From Vitreimonas flagellata (GTDB lineage: Bacteria > Pseudomonadota > Alphaproteobacteria > Caulobacterales > Aquidulcibacteraceae): a stretch of 64,000 nt of DNA. The notes beneath the pieces are model-generated. The model saw only the letters and a program-made list of their open reading frames with translations, searched no databases and was not told the origin of the DNA. The stretch spans positions 407,001-471,000 of the forward strand of contig NZ_SBJL01000001.1 of NCBI RefSeq assembly GCF_004634425.1. Reading direction: 5' to 3'. Both the position numbers and the translations under genes were made by a program. This document shows positions 39,370 through 48,502 of this stretch, in pieces. Every line of letters begins with the position of its first letter. The first letter of the stretch is position 1.

Positions 39370-41613
39370 ATGGCTGATGACGCCACCCGCACGCCGGAAG
39401 AAGGCGGGCGCATTGTTGAGGAGCCGATCGGCGAGGCGCTGGCGAAGCGCTATCTTGCCTATGCGCTTTCCACGATCACGAGCCGGGCGCTGCCGGATGT
39501 GCGCGACGGTTTGAAGCCGGTGCACCGCCGCGTGCTCTACGCGATGAAGCGGCTGAACCTCACCGCCGACGCCGCATTCCGCAAATCCGCGAAAGTCGTT
39601 GGCGACGTGATGGGCGATTATCACCCGCACGGCGATCAATCGATCTATGACGCGCTGGTGCGCCTGGCGCAGGATTTCAACTCGCGCTATCCGCTGATCG
39701 ACGGCCAAGGCAATTTCGGCAACATCGATGGCGATAGCCCCGCCGCCATGCGCTACACCGAAAGTCGCATGACCAAAGCGGCCGAAGCGCTGCTTGAAGG
39801 CATCGACGAAAACGCGGTGGATTTTCGTCCAAGCTATGACGGCTCGAAGGAAGAGCCCTCCGTTTTGCCGGCGGCGTTCCCGAACTTGTTGGCAAACGGC
39901 GCATCGGGCATTGCCGTGGGCATGGCGTGCAGTGTGCCGCCGCACAACGTGGCTGAGCTGATCGATGCATCGCTGCTGCTGATCGACAACTCGAAAGCGA
40001 CGACAGCTGATCTTTTGACGATCATGCCGGGCCCGGATTTCCCGACAGGCGGTATTGTTGTCGAACCGCCCGAGAGCATTCTTGACGCGTACGAAACCGG
40101 GCGCGGTGGTTTCCGCGTGCGCGCGCGCTGGCAGACGGAAGATCTAGGCCGTGGCCAGTGGCGCATCGTCGTCACCGAAATTCCGTACCAGGTGCAGAAG
40201 TCGAAGCTCGTCGAAGCTTTGGCGGCTGTGATTGAAAACAAGAAAGCGCCGTTGCTGGGCGACGTGCGCGACGAGAGCGCCGAGGATATGCGCCTCGTGC
40301 TTGAGCCAAAATCGCGCACGGTTGAACCGGCCGTGCTGATGGAGAGCTTGTTCAAGCTCACAGCACTCGAGGCCCGCATTTCGCTGAATATGAACGTGCT
40401 CGACGCCGCTGGCGTGCCGCGCGTGATGAGCTTGAAAGACGTGCTGCGCGCCTTCCTCGATCATCGCCGCGACGTGCTGCAGCGCCGGACGGCGTTCCGC
40501 CTTGAAAAGATCGCCCAGCGCTTGGACGTGTTGGCCGGCCTGCTCATCGTCTTCCTCAATCTCGACGAAGTGATCCGGATCATCCGCAATGAGGATGATC
40601 CGAAGGCGAAGCTGATCGCGCGTTTCAAGTTGAACGAAACGCAAGCCGAAGCCATCCTCAACACGCGCCTGCGCCAATTGCGCAAACTTGAGGAAATGGA
40701 AATCCGCCGCGAGGACGCTGCGCTGCGTGCCGAGCAGGCGGAGCTGCAAGGCTTGCTCGAAGACACGCGCAAACAATGGCGCAAGATCGCGGGCGAGTTG
40801 AAGGAAACCAAAAAGCTGTTCGGCGCCGGCACGCCGTGGGGCAAGCGCCGCACCGAACTCGGCGAAGCCGGTGAAGTGCCGACCGAGATCGACGTCGAAG
40901 CCTTCGTCGTGCGCGAGCCGGTAACGGTCGTGCTCTCCGAAAAGGGTTGGATCCGCGCCATGAAAGGCCACCTCGCCGATCTCTCCGAGATCAAATACAA
41001 AGAAGGCGATGGGCCGCAGCACATCGTGCAATGCGAGACCACCGACAAGCTTCTGATGTTCGCGTCCGACGGCCGCGCCTTCACACTGGACGTGCACAAG
41101 CTGCCAGGTGGGCGCGGGCACGGTGAGCCGGTGCGCCTCTCCGTTGAGCTTGGCGACATCGACGAGGCGGTGGCGCTTTTCAAATACGAGGAAGGTTCAA
41201 AGCGCGTGGTGGCGAGCCACGAAGGCTACGGCTTCATCATTCCCGAAAGCGAAATGTTGGCGACCAAGCGCTCCGGCAAACAAATCCTCAACGGGCGCGC
41301 CATGCAGGCGGCGAAGGTGTTGGGCGATCAGGTGGCTGTCATCGGCGAGCGCAAAAAGATGCTGATCTTCCCGCTCTCCGAGCTGCCGGAGATGACGCGC
41401 GGCAAGGGCGTGAAGCTGCAAAGCTATGCCGATCGCGGCCTAGCCGACGTGAAGACCTTCGCCAAGGACGAAGGGTTGAGTTGGGAGGATTCCGCTGGCC
41501 GCACCCGTGTGGTGGCGGAGTGGAAGGAGTATCGCGGCAAGCGCGGCGGGGCTGGCAAGGTGGCGCCGAAGGGCTTTTCGCGTTCCGGGCGTTTCTCGGA
41601 CGTGATCGGCTAG
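39370..41613 (+). CDS. parC: DNA topoisomerase IV subunit A
   Basis: ParC (747 residues) cuts and rejoins DNA to unlink daughter chromosomes. The catalytic Tyr129 is in [10 protein letters not shown], and the breakage domain motif is [20 protein letters not shown]. There is no QRRGGKG GyrA box, and the C-terminal domain is short, which separates it from GyrA at 12601. The quinolone position equal to E. coli Ser80 is Gln90. The equivalent of Glu84 is Asp94. It follows recO after 44 bp. Confidence 0.95.
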   Translation: MADDATRTPEEGGRIVEEPIGEALAKRYLAYALSTITSRALPDVRDGLKPVHRRVLYAMKRLNLTADAAFRKSAKVVGDVMGDYHPHGDQSIYDALVRLAQDFNSRYPLIDGQGNFGNIDGDSPAAMRYTESRMTKAAEALLEGIDENAVDFRPSYDGSKEEPSVLPAAFPNLLANGASGIAVGMACSVPPHNVAELIDASLLLIDNSKATTADLLTIMPGPDFPTGGIVVEPPESILDAYETGRGGFRVRARWQTEDLGRGQWRIVVTEIPYQVQKSKLVEALAAVIENKKAPLLGDVRDESAEDMRLVLEPKSRTVEPAVLMESLFKLTALEARISLNMNVLDAAGVPRVMSLKDVLRAFLDHRRDVLQRRTAFRLEKIAQRLDVLAGLLIVFLNLDEVIRIIRNEDDPKAKLIARFKLNETQAEAILNTRLRQLRKLEEMEIRREDAALRAEQAELQGLLEDTRKQWRKIAGELKETKKLFGAGTPWGKRRTELGEAGEVPTEIDVEAFVVREPVTVVLSEKGWIRAMKGHLADLSEIKYKEGDGPQHIVQCETTDKLLMFASDGRAFTLDVHKLPGGRGHGEPVRLSVELGDIDEAVALFKYEEGSKRVVASHEGYGFIIPESEMLATKRSGKQILNGRAMQAAKVLGDQVAVIGERKKMLIFPLSELPEMTRGKGVKLQSYADRGLADVKTFAKDEGLSWEDSAGRTRVVAEWKEYRGKRGGAGKVAPKGFSRSGRFSDVIG

Positions 41614-41729
41614 TCGTCCATAGGAAGCCAGGGGCCTCTTTTTAGAGACCGCGGTCACACTGGAAAAACGTGCTCCCCACAGGGCTTTGATATATGTAGG
41701 CCTCTGACTCGTAATCCGAGGGAGCGTCA

Positions 41730-42308
41730 ATGAGCGTCCTACTTATCGTCCTGATCATCGTCGTCGTTTTGGCGGTGCTGCTGATCGGCATCTACAATCG
41801 CCTCGTCGCGCTGCGGCAGAATTGCAATCAAGCGTTCGCCGACATCGATGTGCAGCTGAAGCAACGCCACGACCTGATCCCGAACCTGGTCGAGACCGTG
41901 AAGGGCTATGCCGCCCACGAATCCGGCACGCTCGAAGCCGTGATCAAGGCGCGCAACGCCGCCGTCAGCGCCGAACGCACCGGCGATCCGAAAGCGATGG
42001 GCGCGGCTGAAGGCATTCTGGGCCAAGCGCTCGGCCGCTTGATCGCGCTGTCGGAAGCGTATCCGGACTTGAAGGCGAACACGAATTTCCAACAGCTCCA
42101 AGCTGAGCTTTCGGACATCGAGAACAAGCTCGCCGCCGCGCGTCGCTTCTTCAACAACGCCGTCGGCGAATACAACACCGCGCGGGAACAATTCCCGGCT
42201 GTTATTTTTGCCGGCATGTTCGGCTTCGGCCCGCGTGACTTCTTCGATGTCGGTGAAGACAGCCGCGCGTCGATGGACGCTGCGCCCCCGCAGGTGAAGT
42301 TCAATTAA
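41730..42308 (+). CDS. lemA: LemA family protein
   Basis: LemA (192 residues) has an N-terminal membrane helix (VLLIVLIIVVVLAVLLIGIY) followed by a coiled, helical external domain with the family block YNRLVALRQNCNQAFADIDV and QRHDLIPNLVETVKGYA. The function of LemA proteins is uncertain, but they commonly sit next to M48 proteases, as here. A 116-bp gap separates it from parC. Confidence 0.93.
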   Translation: MSVLLIVLIIVVVLAVLLIGIYNRLVALRQNCNQAFADIDVQLKQRHDLIPNLVETVKGYAAHESGTLEAVIKARNAAVSAERTGDPKAMGAAEGILGQALGRLIALSEAYPDLKANTNFQQLQAELSDIENKLAAARRFFNNAVGEYNTAREQFPAVIFAGMFGFGPRDFFDVGEDSRASMDAAPPQVKFN

Positions 42309-42320
42309 GGATCGACGCCA

Positions 42321-43385
42321 GTGGGCGGCGCCTTCGGCCTCCAGACTCATATCTGGAACAACAATTGGAAGACCGTCCTGCTCATGGCCGGTTTTCCAAT
42401 TCTGTTGTTGTTGCTGACCTACGGGCTCTTTCTGCTCTTCGCCGGTCTCACCGGGATGAGCTATGGGCCTGATCCAATCGCGGGGCCGTTCATCTGGGCG
42501 GGCGACGCGCTCGCTGGCGCTTGGCCGTTCGCGCTTGTCGGTGCGCTAGTTTGGTTTGGGATCGCGTATCTGTCGTACCAAGCGATCATTGATGCGGCGA
42601 CTGGCGCGCGAAAGGTCGAGCGCAGCCAGGAGCCGAAGCTCTACAATCTGCTTGAGAATCTGTGCATCTCGCGCGGCATCACCATGCCTGCGCTGCGGAT
42701 CATGGAGACGGACGGGCTGAACGCCTTCGCGACCGGACTCCATAAGGGACAATACTCGATCACCGTAACACGGGGATTGATGAATAGGCTCAACGATGAA
42801 GAGCTTGAAGCTGTGCTCGCGCACGAGCTGACGCACATTCAAAACGCCGACGTGCGCTTGCTGGTGATCGCGGTGGTGTTCGTCGGTATCTTCTCGTTCG
42901 TGGGCGAGGTCGCGTTTCGCGGGCTTTGGCATTCGGGCGGCGGAACGCGCACGCGGTCGTCTTCATCGTCGGGCGATAGCCGGAATGCCGGCGGCGCCTT
43001 CATCGCCATTCTGGCCGCGCTCGCGATGATCGCGATCGCCTATGCGCTGGCTATTGTCATTCGTTTTGCGTTGTCGAGGCGGCGGGAATATCTGGCCGAT
43101 GCCGGCGCGGTGGAACTGACAAAGAACCCCGACGCGATGATCTCGGCGCTGCAGAAGATTTCAGGCAATGCGGCGGTGAACGCGCCATCTGAGGTGCGCG
43201 AGATGTTTATTGAGAACCCGCACTCGGACTTCGCGTCAATGTTTGCGACGCATCCGCCCATCGGGAAGCGCATCGACGCACTAGTGAAGTTCGCCGGCGG
43301 TCGCGTTGCTGTGCGCCAAACCGAGCCGGTTGCGCCGACACCATCTGCGCCGCAGCCCCCACGCAAACGCGGCCCCTGGGGCTAA
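42321..43385 (+). CDS. M48 family (HtpX-like) membrane zinc metalloprotease
   Basis: This 354-residue inner-membrane protease has two N-terminal hydrophobic segments, the zinc motif HELTHIQNADVR (HExxH) after about residue 165, and two more membrane helices. The third ligand region contains REYLADAGAVEL. The C-terminus is Pro-rich. HtpX-type enzymes degrade misfolded membrane proteins. GTG 42321 is used with AAGGA upstream. LemA and this protease are adjacent and probably an operon. Confidence 0.9.
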   Translation: MGGAFGLQTHIWNNNWKTVLLMAGFPILLLLLTYGLFLLFAGLTGMSYGPDPIAGPFIWAGDALAGAWPFALVGALVWFGIAYLSYQAIIDAATGARKVERSQEPKLYNLLENLCISRGITMPALRIMETDGLNAFATGLHKGQYSITVTRGLMNRLNDEELEAVLAHELTHIQNADVRLLVIAVVFVGIFSFVGEVAFRGLWHSGGGTRTRSSSSSGDSRNAGGAFIAILAALAMIAIAYALAIVIRFALSRRREYLADAGAVELTKNPDAMISALQKISGNAAVNAPSEVREMFIENPHSDFASMFATHPPIGKRIDALVKFAGGRVAVRQTEPVAPTPSAPQPPRKRGPWG

Positions 43386-43388
43386 GCC

Positions 43389-43420
43389 AAAAAATTGGGC
43401 GCGACCCGAAAGCCGCGCCC
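43389..43420 (-). terminator. Intrinsic terminator downstream of the PspC-domain gene
   Basis: The stem GGGCGCG (43397-43403) pairs with CGCGCCC (43414-43420), and on the minus strand a run of six Ts follows (A-run 43389-43394 on the plus strand). It lies between the convergent protease and PspC-domain genes, and only the minus strand has the T-run. Confidence 0.75.
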
Positions 43421-43446
43421 TAGGGCTATGGAGCGGTACGCGAGCG

Positions 43447-44564
43447 CTAGTTCCAGAAATTGGCCCAGTGCGTCGCGAAATCACGGATCACGAGATAGGC
43501 GCCCTCCATCAACTCGCGGGCTTCCGGCCAATACATCCAGGCAAACCAGGCGGTGATGGCGACGATGATGAGCGTCACGATGCCGTCGCCAGCGCCGCTT
43601 TGCGGTTGACCGCTGACGGTGGCGTAGGAAGCTTTGCGCAGCGCGCTGAAGGGCGCCGAGATCGCTGCGTAGGCAACGCAGAGCACCACGATCGCGAGCC
43701 AGATCGGCACATCAGCTGGCGGCGTCCAGCTCAGGATCGAGCCTGCGCCGAGCAGTGAGAAGAACGCGACGAGGAAGGCGATGAAGAGTGCTGCCGTGAT
43801 GATGCTGAACACGAACGCCATGAAGCCGGCGAACACACGCGTCACGTAACCTGCCGGTTGCGCGGGCGCGGCGGAGGGGCCGGCGCCGTGATCGCTGCTG
43901 CGCCAGGATTGATCCCAGCTGCGCATCTGCGCGTTCCAGGCGCGACGCTGCGCGCGCATTTGCGTGCGCCACGATTTGCCGTTGTCTTCGGTGAAATTGC
44001 GATATTCGTGCTTGGCGCGATCGATGATCTCCTGCGCGTTAAAAGGGACGCCGCGTGCGGCCGCCCATTCCGCGCTCGTATTGGCTGAAGGGATCAGGAA
44101 CATCATGGCGATGTAGATGAGGATCATGCCCCCCGACGTCGCGATCGCCGCGATGATGAAGAGCAAGCGGATGATGTTCACATCGAGATCGAAATAGGCG
44201 GCGATGCCGGTGCAAACGCCGGCGATGTTGGCGCCTTCCTTGATCCGATAGAGCCGCTTGCGGCATCATAGCTCGTGTCTTCGGCGCGCGGCGCTTCTTG
44301 GGCTGTGCTCTCGCCCTCGACGGGGCCCATCTCTTCGATGATGCGCGCCATTTCCGCGAGGGAGATCACGCTCTTGCTCGGCGAGAGATAGCCATTGCAC
44401 TTGTCGGCGATCGCTTGCTGCAGATCGCGCACGATCTCAGCTTTATCGGGATTGGCGCCGAGCGCTGTCTCCGCGCGCGAGATATACGCCCGCAGCGCGT
44501 CGTAAGCCGGCTCTTCGAGCTGGTACGGATTGCCGTTGAGATTGATGGTGACAACACGTTCCAT
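43447..44564 (-). pseudogene. PspC-domain membrane protein, split by a frameshift near 44259
   Basis: Two frames together make one protein. The upstream part starts at ATG 44564 (MERVVTINLNGNPYQLEE) and ends as a plausible N-terminal domain near EDTSYDAA. The downstream frame continues without a start through a typical PspC core (KRLYRIKEGANIAGVCTGIA, AAYFDLDVNIIRLLF) and then several membrane segments to the stop at 43447. The switch is a one-base deficit around 44259-44261, so about 101 plus 270 residues would be rejoined by one inserted base. No slippery heptamer is visible. It could be a real null allele or a sequencing error. The gene follows padR by five bases and so shares its operon. 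PspC proteins respond to envelope stress. Confidence 0.8.
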
Positions 44565-44569
44565 TGTTC

Positions 44570-44896
44570 TTAGCGCCCCAAGCTTTCGAGGGTGGTGGTG
44601 AGACGACGCCAATAGGCCGCCAATTCTTCAAGGCGCGCCGCGCCTTTCTCCGTGAGCCGGTAGTATTTGCGCGGTGGCCCCTGGCCGCTCTCGACCCATT
44701 CGTAATCGACGTATTCCTCGCGCCGGAGTTTGGAGAGGAGCGGGTAGAGCGTGCCTTCCTGGGTGGCGAACGGGGTGGGGGCCAAGGTCGAGAGAATGTC
44801 CCCGACATAAACCGTCCGCCCCGACACCACGGTCAGGAGAGCAAATTCCAAAAGCCCCTTACGAAGCCCGGCAAATTGTTCGTTCGCATCCGACAT
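44570..44896 (-). CDS. PadR-family transcriptional regulator
   Basis: This 108-residue winged-helix regulator has the PadR pattern GLLEFALLTVVSGRTVYVGD, TQEGTLYPLLSKLRREEYV, and WVESGQGPPRKYYRLTEKG, followed by a short dimerisation helix. Such regulators often control an adjacent membrane gene, here the PspC-domain gene five bases downstream. A palindrome lies directly upstream of its start, suggesting autoregulation. The ligand is unknown. Confidence 0.93.
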   Translation of the reverse strand: MSDANEQFAGLRKGLLEFALLTVVSGRTVYVGDILSTLAPTPFATQEGTLYPLLSKLRREEYVDYEWVESGQGPPRKYYRLTEKGAARLEELAAYWRRLTTTLESLGR

Positions 44897-44900
44897 AAGC

Positions 44901-44920
44901 TACCTTGTGATAAAAAGGTA
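44901..44920. promoter_or_regulatory. Inverted repeat upstream of padR, candidate PadR operator
   Basis: TACCTT (44901-44906) and AAGGTA (44915-44920) form a perfect six-base inverted repeat around eight bases. It begins four bases upstream of the padR start codon (44896) and overlaps the ribosome binding region, a position where an autoregulatory repressor could bind. The assignment is inferred from symmetry and position only. Confidence 0.5.
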
Positions 44921-45004
44921 TAGTTGCGTGCGAAGGTTGTCAAGCCAGGAAGGGATGCGCGAGCGGTGTGTGCGGCTGAAAGATCGAAGAGGTGTGGAGG
45001 GCAG

Positions 45005-45080
45005 TGGTGCCTGGGGCCGGAATCGAACCAGCGACACGCGGATTTTCAATCCGCTGCTCTACCGACTGAGCTACCCAGGC
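45005..45080 (-). tRNA. tRNA-Phe (GAA)
   Basis: On the minus strand the gene starts GCCTGGG and ends CCCAGGC-A-CCA, with CCA encoded, for 76 bases. The D arm is GCTC...GAGC. The anticodon arm has stem GCGGA/TCCGC and loop TTGAAAA, giving anticodon GAA. The T arm carries GGTTCGATTCC. Confidence 0.95.
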
Positions 45081-45279
45081 GTTCCACGTTTCCGGGCTTC
45101 GGGCGGGGCCCTGGCCGACGGGAGAGGGTCTATAGCCGCGCCGCCCCCGGTTTGTCCACGCCGGTTGCACCGCCGGGCGCAGAAGTTTCCGTCGCCACGA
45201 AACGGTCCTTGCCTCTGCGGCGTTGGGACGGAAGATAGTTACCGCGCGGGCTCGGTCGCGCGGCGTGGGAGGAAGACGT

Positions 45280-46077
45280 ATGTGTGAACATCATGCCGCC
45301 GAGGCGAAGTTGGTCGACGTTTCCAAGATGGATCGACGGCTTCTGCTCCGGGGCCTCGCCGCCGGGACTTTGGTGCTGGTGTCGGGGTGCGCCACGAACG
45401 CCGAGACCGGCCGCAGCCAATTGATTTTGATCGATGAAGCGCAATTGCAGCAGGCCTCGCTCAGCGCCTGGTCGCAGATGCGCCAGCAAACGCGCACCTG
45501 GAATAACGCAGCTGCGCAGCGCCGGCTTGAAACCGTTGGCCGACGTGTTGTGAACGCGGCAGGACGCGGCAATCAGAATTGGGAATTCGTGTTGTTCGAC
45601 AGCCCCGAGAAGAACGCTTTCGTGTTGCCCGGTGGCCAAGTCGGCTTTTACCGTGGTTTGTATGAGATTTCCGAGCGCGACGATTGGATGGCGACTGTGC
45701 TCGGTCACGAAGTTGGCCACGTCACGGGCCGCCACGCTGCGGAGCGCTACAGCCGCGAAGCGGCGACTCAAACAGCGCTGCAAGTGGCTGGTGCGCAGAT
45801 CAACAGTCAATTGGCGATGGCCGCCCTCGGCCTTGGCGCGCAGGTGGGTTTGAGTCTGCCGTTCTCGCGCGAGCAGGAGAGCGAGGCCGACATTCTCGGT
45901 CTCAACTACATGCAGCGCGCCGGCTACGACCCGCGCCAAGCCATTCCGTTCTGGCAGCGTATGCAGTCGGGCGGCGGCGCGCGTGGCCCGGAATTCCTCT
46001 CCACGCACCCAGATCCGGACAACCGGATCGAGCGTTTGCGCAATTATATCAACCAGCAGGGCTGGGGCCCGGTTTAA
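45280..46077 (+). CDS. M48 family metalloprotease, lipoprotein
   Basis: This 265-residue protein has the zinc motif VLGHEVGHVTGRHAAER (HExxH) and a later ESEADILGLNYM supplying the third ligand, as in BepA/LoiP-type periplasmic M48 proteases. A basic stretch MDRRLLLRG leads into the membrane segment LAAGTLVLVSGCAT, which has a lipobox. ATG 45280 is chosen because GGGAGG sits seven bases upstream. This adds 16 residues before MDRR, and starting at ATG 45328 is the alternative. It would act on outer-membrane or periplasmic proteins. Confidence 0.9.
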   Translation: MCEHHAAEAKLVDVSKMDRRLLLRGLAAGTLVLVSGCATNAETGRSQLILIDEAQLQQASLSAWSQMRQQTRTWNNAAAQRRLETVGRRVVNAAGRGNQNWEFVLFDSPEKNAFVLPGGQVGFYRGLYEISERDDWMATVLGHEVGHVTGRHAAERYSREAATQTALQVAGAQINSQLAMAALGLGAQVGLSLPFSREQESEADILGLNYMQRAGYDPRQAIPFWQRMQSGGGARGPEFLSTHPDPDNRIERLRNYINQQGWGPV

Positions 46078-46151
46078 GCCCAGCATCCGCCTTGCTTCTG
46101 GCAGGGGGCGCGGCTAGTTTCCGCGCCCTTGGAAGCCTAGGCTTCTAGAGT

Positions 46152-46227
46152 GCCGCCTTAGCTCAGTTGGTAGAGCACCGGTTTGTGGAGCCGGGTGTCG
46201 CTGGTTCAAGCCCAGCAGGCGGTACCA
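46152..46227 (+). tRNA. tRNA-His (GTG), without encoded G-1
   Basis: The 76-base cloverleaf has acceptor GCCGCCT/AGGCGGT (with a G1-U72 wobble), D arm GCTC/GAGC, anticodon stem CCGGT/GCCGG with loop TTGTGGA (anticodon GTG), and T arm GCTGG-TTCAAGC-CCAGC. Discriminator base 73 is A, and CCA is encoded. The base before G1 is T, so the G-1 typical of most tRNA-His genes is absent. Confidence 0.95.
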
Positions 46228-46262
46228 GCCTCCGCTTGCTTCGCAATCAGGCGCTTTGAGCC

Positions 46263-47261
46263 GTGTCGATCGAGCCCCCGTTTTTGGTAGATTATCGTAG
46301 TGCTCAAGCGCGCTATGCGGCGCGTGCTGCGGCCGCTTGCGGATTTGAGTTCCGTTCTCTTGATGGCGCGGACGGCTATCTTTTCGAGGTCAGCGACGGG
46401 GAGCGGCGTGCGCAATTCGCAGCCGGCGCGGGAACGCCCTATGCGCTGAACGACACTCGCGCGGCCTCGATCGCGCGGGACAAGGCGTTTTCGGCCGAGG
46501 TGCTGCGTGGGGCTGGCGTGCCTGTGCTGGCGGGCGAGAAATTTTTCGTGACGTCGCGTTGGGCCGACATGCGCAATCCTGGACGCGAACCGGCAGATGC
46601 CTTGGACTATGTACGGCGCGCTGCGCTTCCCGTGTTTTGTAAACCGCTGGCGGCGTCGAACGGGCTCTACGCTGAAGTCATCGAGAGCGTCGAGGTGTTC
46701 GAAGACTACGTGCAGCGTGTGTCGCGCGAACATTTCGCAGTGCTGATCCAGCCCTATGTGCGCGGTGTTGAGTATCGCGTGTTCGTACTCGAAGGGCGTG
46801 CGCTCTTCTCTTATCGCAAACATTTACCCAGTGTTGTCGGCGACGGGCGATTGAGTGTTGCGGAGCTCGTCGCGACGCTTCCGCGCGACGCCGGCGCACC
46901 TGTCCCGAAAATTCGCGCAAGAGATGCATCAGGCCATCTGATCAGCACCGATTCAGTGCCGGCAAACGGTGCGAGCGTGACGCTGGAAGGTCCGGCCAAT
47001 CGCGCAGCCGGCGGGGGTGCGGCTGGCGTACGCGATGGTGCGCCCGAAGCGATGGCGCGTTTAGCGCTTGCGGCGGCGGATGCGGTGGGATTGCGGCTTG
47101 CGGCGGTCGATATGTTCGACGTGTCGGCCAACGGTGATGGCTCCGATCTTGTCGTGATCGAGGTCAATTCGAATCCGATGATCGCGACGCTCGAAGACGT
47201 GGAGCGCTGGGATCTGATCATCGAGATATGGAAAGCGAATTTCGCGACGGCGCTGCAATGA
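46263..47261 (+). CDS. CphA-like ATP-grasp ligase
   Basis: This 332-residue ATP-grasp enzyme would join a carboxylate to an amine using ATP via an acyl phosphate. The ATP-grasp features match the cyanophycin synthetase/GshAB group: ALNDTRAASIARDKAF, LPVFCKPLAASNGLYAEV, IQPYVRGVEYRVFVLEG, LPSVVGDGRLSVAEL and SVPANGASVTLEGPANRAAG, ending VVIEVNSNPMI. It starts at GTG 46263, just after tRNA-His, and overlaps the FolC-like gene by four bases. No substrate is predictable. It is not full CphA, as it lacks the Mur-ligase half. Confidence 0.85.
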   Translation: MSIEPPFLVDYRSAQARYAARAAAACGFEFRSLDGADGYLFEVSDGERRAQFAAGAGTPYALNDTRAASIARDKAFSAEVLRGAGVPVLAGEKFFVTSRWADMRNPGREPADALDYVRRAALPVFCKPLAASNGLYAEVIESVEVFEDYVQRVSREHFAVLIQPYVRGVEYRVFVLEGRALFSYRKHLPSVVGDGRLSVAELVATLPRDAGAPVPKIRARDASGHLISTDSVPANGASVTLEGPANRAAGGGAAGVRDGAPEAMARLALAAADAVGLRLAAVDMFDVSANGDGSDLVVIEVNSNPMIATLEDVERWDLIIEIWKANFATALQ

Positions 47262-48466
47262 ATATCTGGCGCGTGCCTTATCCCAAATTCGGCGCCGGGC
47301 CGGGGTTGGAACGCGTGAAGAGAATTGCCGCGCAGCTTGGTGTCGACTTGGCTGGGTTCGGTGCGCAGGGCGCGGTGATTGTCGGCTCGAACGGCAAGGG
47401 CTCGACGGCGGCGATGTGCGCACCCCTGCTACAAGGGGTGAGTGCGCCGGTAGGGCTCTTCACCTCGCCCCATCTCTTTGCTCTGAACGAGCGGTTTCGT
47501 ATCGATGGCGAGGACATAACCGACGCCGAATTGGATCATCATTGGCGGCGTGTCGTTGAAGCCGCAGCGATCACGGGCGAAAGCGACAAACTTGGCGGCT
47601 TTGAGTTTCTGTTTCTGATCGCGGCGGATTGGTTCGCGGCGCGGGGCTGTGTGCACACAATATGGGAAGCGGGGATCGGCGGGCGGCTCGATCCGGTGCG
47701 CCTGATCGAAGCGCGACGCCTTGCGCTTACCTCGCTCGATCTGGAGCACACGCAGCTCTTGGGTGAGACGCGCGCGGAGATCGCACGCGACAAGCTTGAT
47801 GCAGCACCAAGCGGCGCTGGTGTATTCGTCAGCGACAGTTGCGCGAACGAGCATGCGAGTATCGAAGCGCACTGCGCCGAACGACGCGTTTCAGTCAAAT
47901 GGGTGAACGCAAGCGACCTGGAGGCGCCGCTATCAGGTACGCACCAACGTCAAAATCTAGCGCTCGCATTGGCGCTCGCGCGCGACCTACACGCGATCAG
48001 CGATAAACAAGCGCGTGCTGCACTGTTCAAGACGCGCTGGCCCGGTCGGTTGGAGATCATCAACGATGATCCGCTGACCGTGATCGATGTCGGCCATACG
48101 CCCGATGGCGTTCGCGCCGCCCGCGAGGGCTTTCTAGCGATGGCGGCGCCTGCCGTACTCGTGTGCGGCGCGTCGCATGACAAAAACGCGGACCAGATCG
48201 TCGCTGCGCTCGCGCCCGGCTTCTCCACAATTATCTGTGCCGCCGCGCGCCACAAAGGCGCTGCCGCCGCCCAGATCGCGGCTTGCGCCCAGGCGGCGAA
48301 CCGGCAAGCCGAAACAATCATAGCGGAATCCGTGGCCGACGCCCGCCAATTGGCGTTTTCGAAGGCGCTTGGGCGGTCGATTTTCGTCGCCGGCGGGCTT
48401 TTTCTGGCGGCGGAGTTCAGGGCGATCCACCTTGGGCGCGATCCGGCGAGCTTGGCCTTCTTTTGA
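47258..48466 (+). CDS. FolC-like Mur ligase family protein
   Basis: This 402-residue Mur-ligase-fold enzyme resembles folylpolyglutamate synthase. Seen are the P-loop VIVGSNGKGSTAAM, GLFTSPHLFALNERFRI, WEAGIGGRLDPV, SLDLEHTQLLGETRAEIARDK, GTHQRQNLALALAL, RWPGRLEII and VIDVGHTPDG (family DGAHNP). It is shorter than typical FolC (about 430-450). Co-translation with an ATP-grasp enzyme suggests an amide-forming role on another substrate. A true FolC may exist elsewhere in the genome. ATG 47258 overlaps the upstream TGA. Confidence 0.85.
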   Translation: MNIWRVPYPKFGAGPGLERVKRIAAQLGVDLAGFGAQGAVIVGSNGKGSTAAMCAPLLQGVSAPVGLFTSPHLFALNERFRIDGEDITDAELDHHWRRVVEAAAITGESDKLGGFEFLFLIAADWFAARGCVHTIWEAGIGGRLDPVRLIEARRLALTSLDLEHTQLLGETRAEIARDKLDAAPSGAGVFVSDSCANEHASIEAHCAERRVSVKWVNASDLEAPLSGTHQRQNLALALALARDLHAISDKQARAALFKTRWPGRLEIINDDPLTVIDVGHTPDGVRAAREGFLAMAAPAVLVCGASHDKNADQIVAALAPGFSTIICAAARHKGAAAAQIAACAQAANRQAETIIAESVADARQLAFSKALGRSIFVAGGLFLAAEFRAIHLGRDPASLAFF

Positions 48467-48502
48467 CCCGCCGGGCCGGCTACAAAGGGCATGAGGGGAC
48501 CA

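Noticed and set aside
44254-44264. Programmed ribosomal frameshift in the PspC-domain gene
   Set aside because: No slippery heptamer or downstream structure is visible at the junction. A mutation or sequencing error is simpler.
45081-45279. Possible gene or RNA in the 199-bp gap between tRNA-Phe and the M48 lipoprotein gene
   Set aside because: No frame with a plausible start or conserved composition and no clear hairpin was found. It probably holds only promoters and leader sequence.
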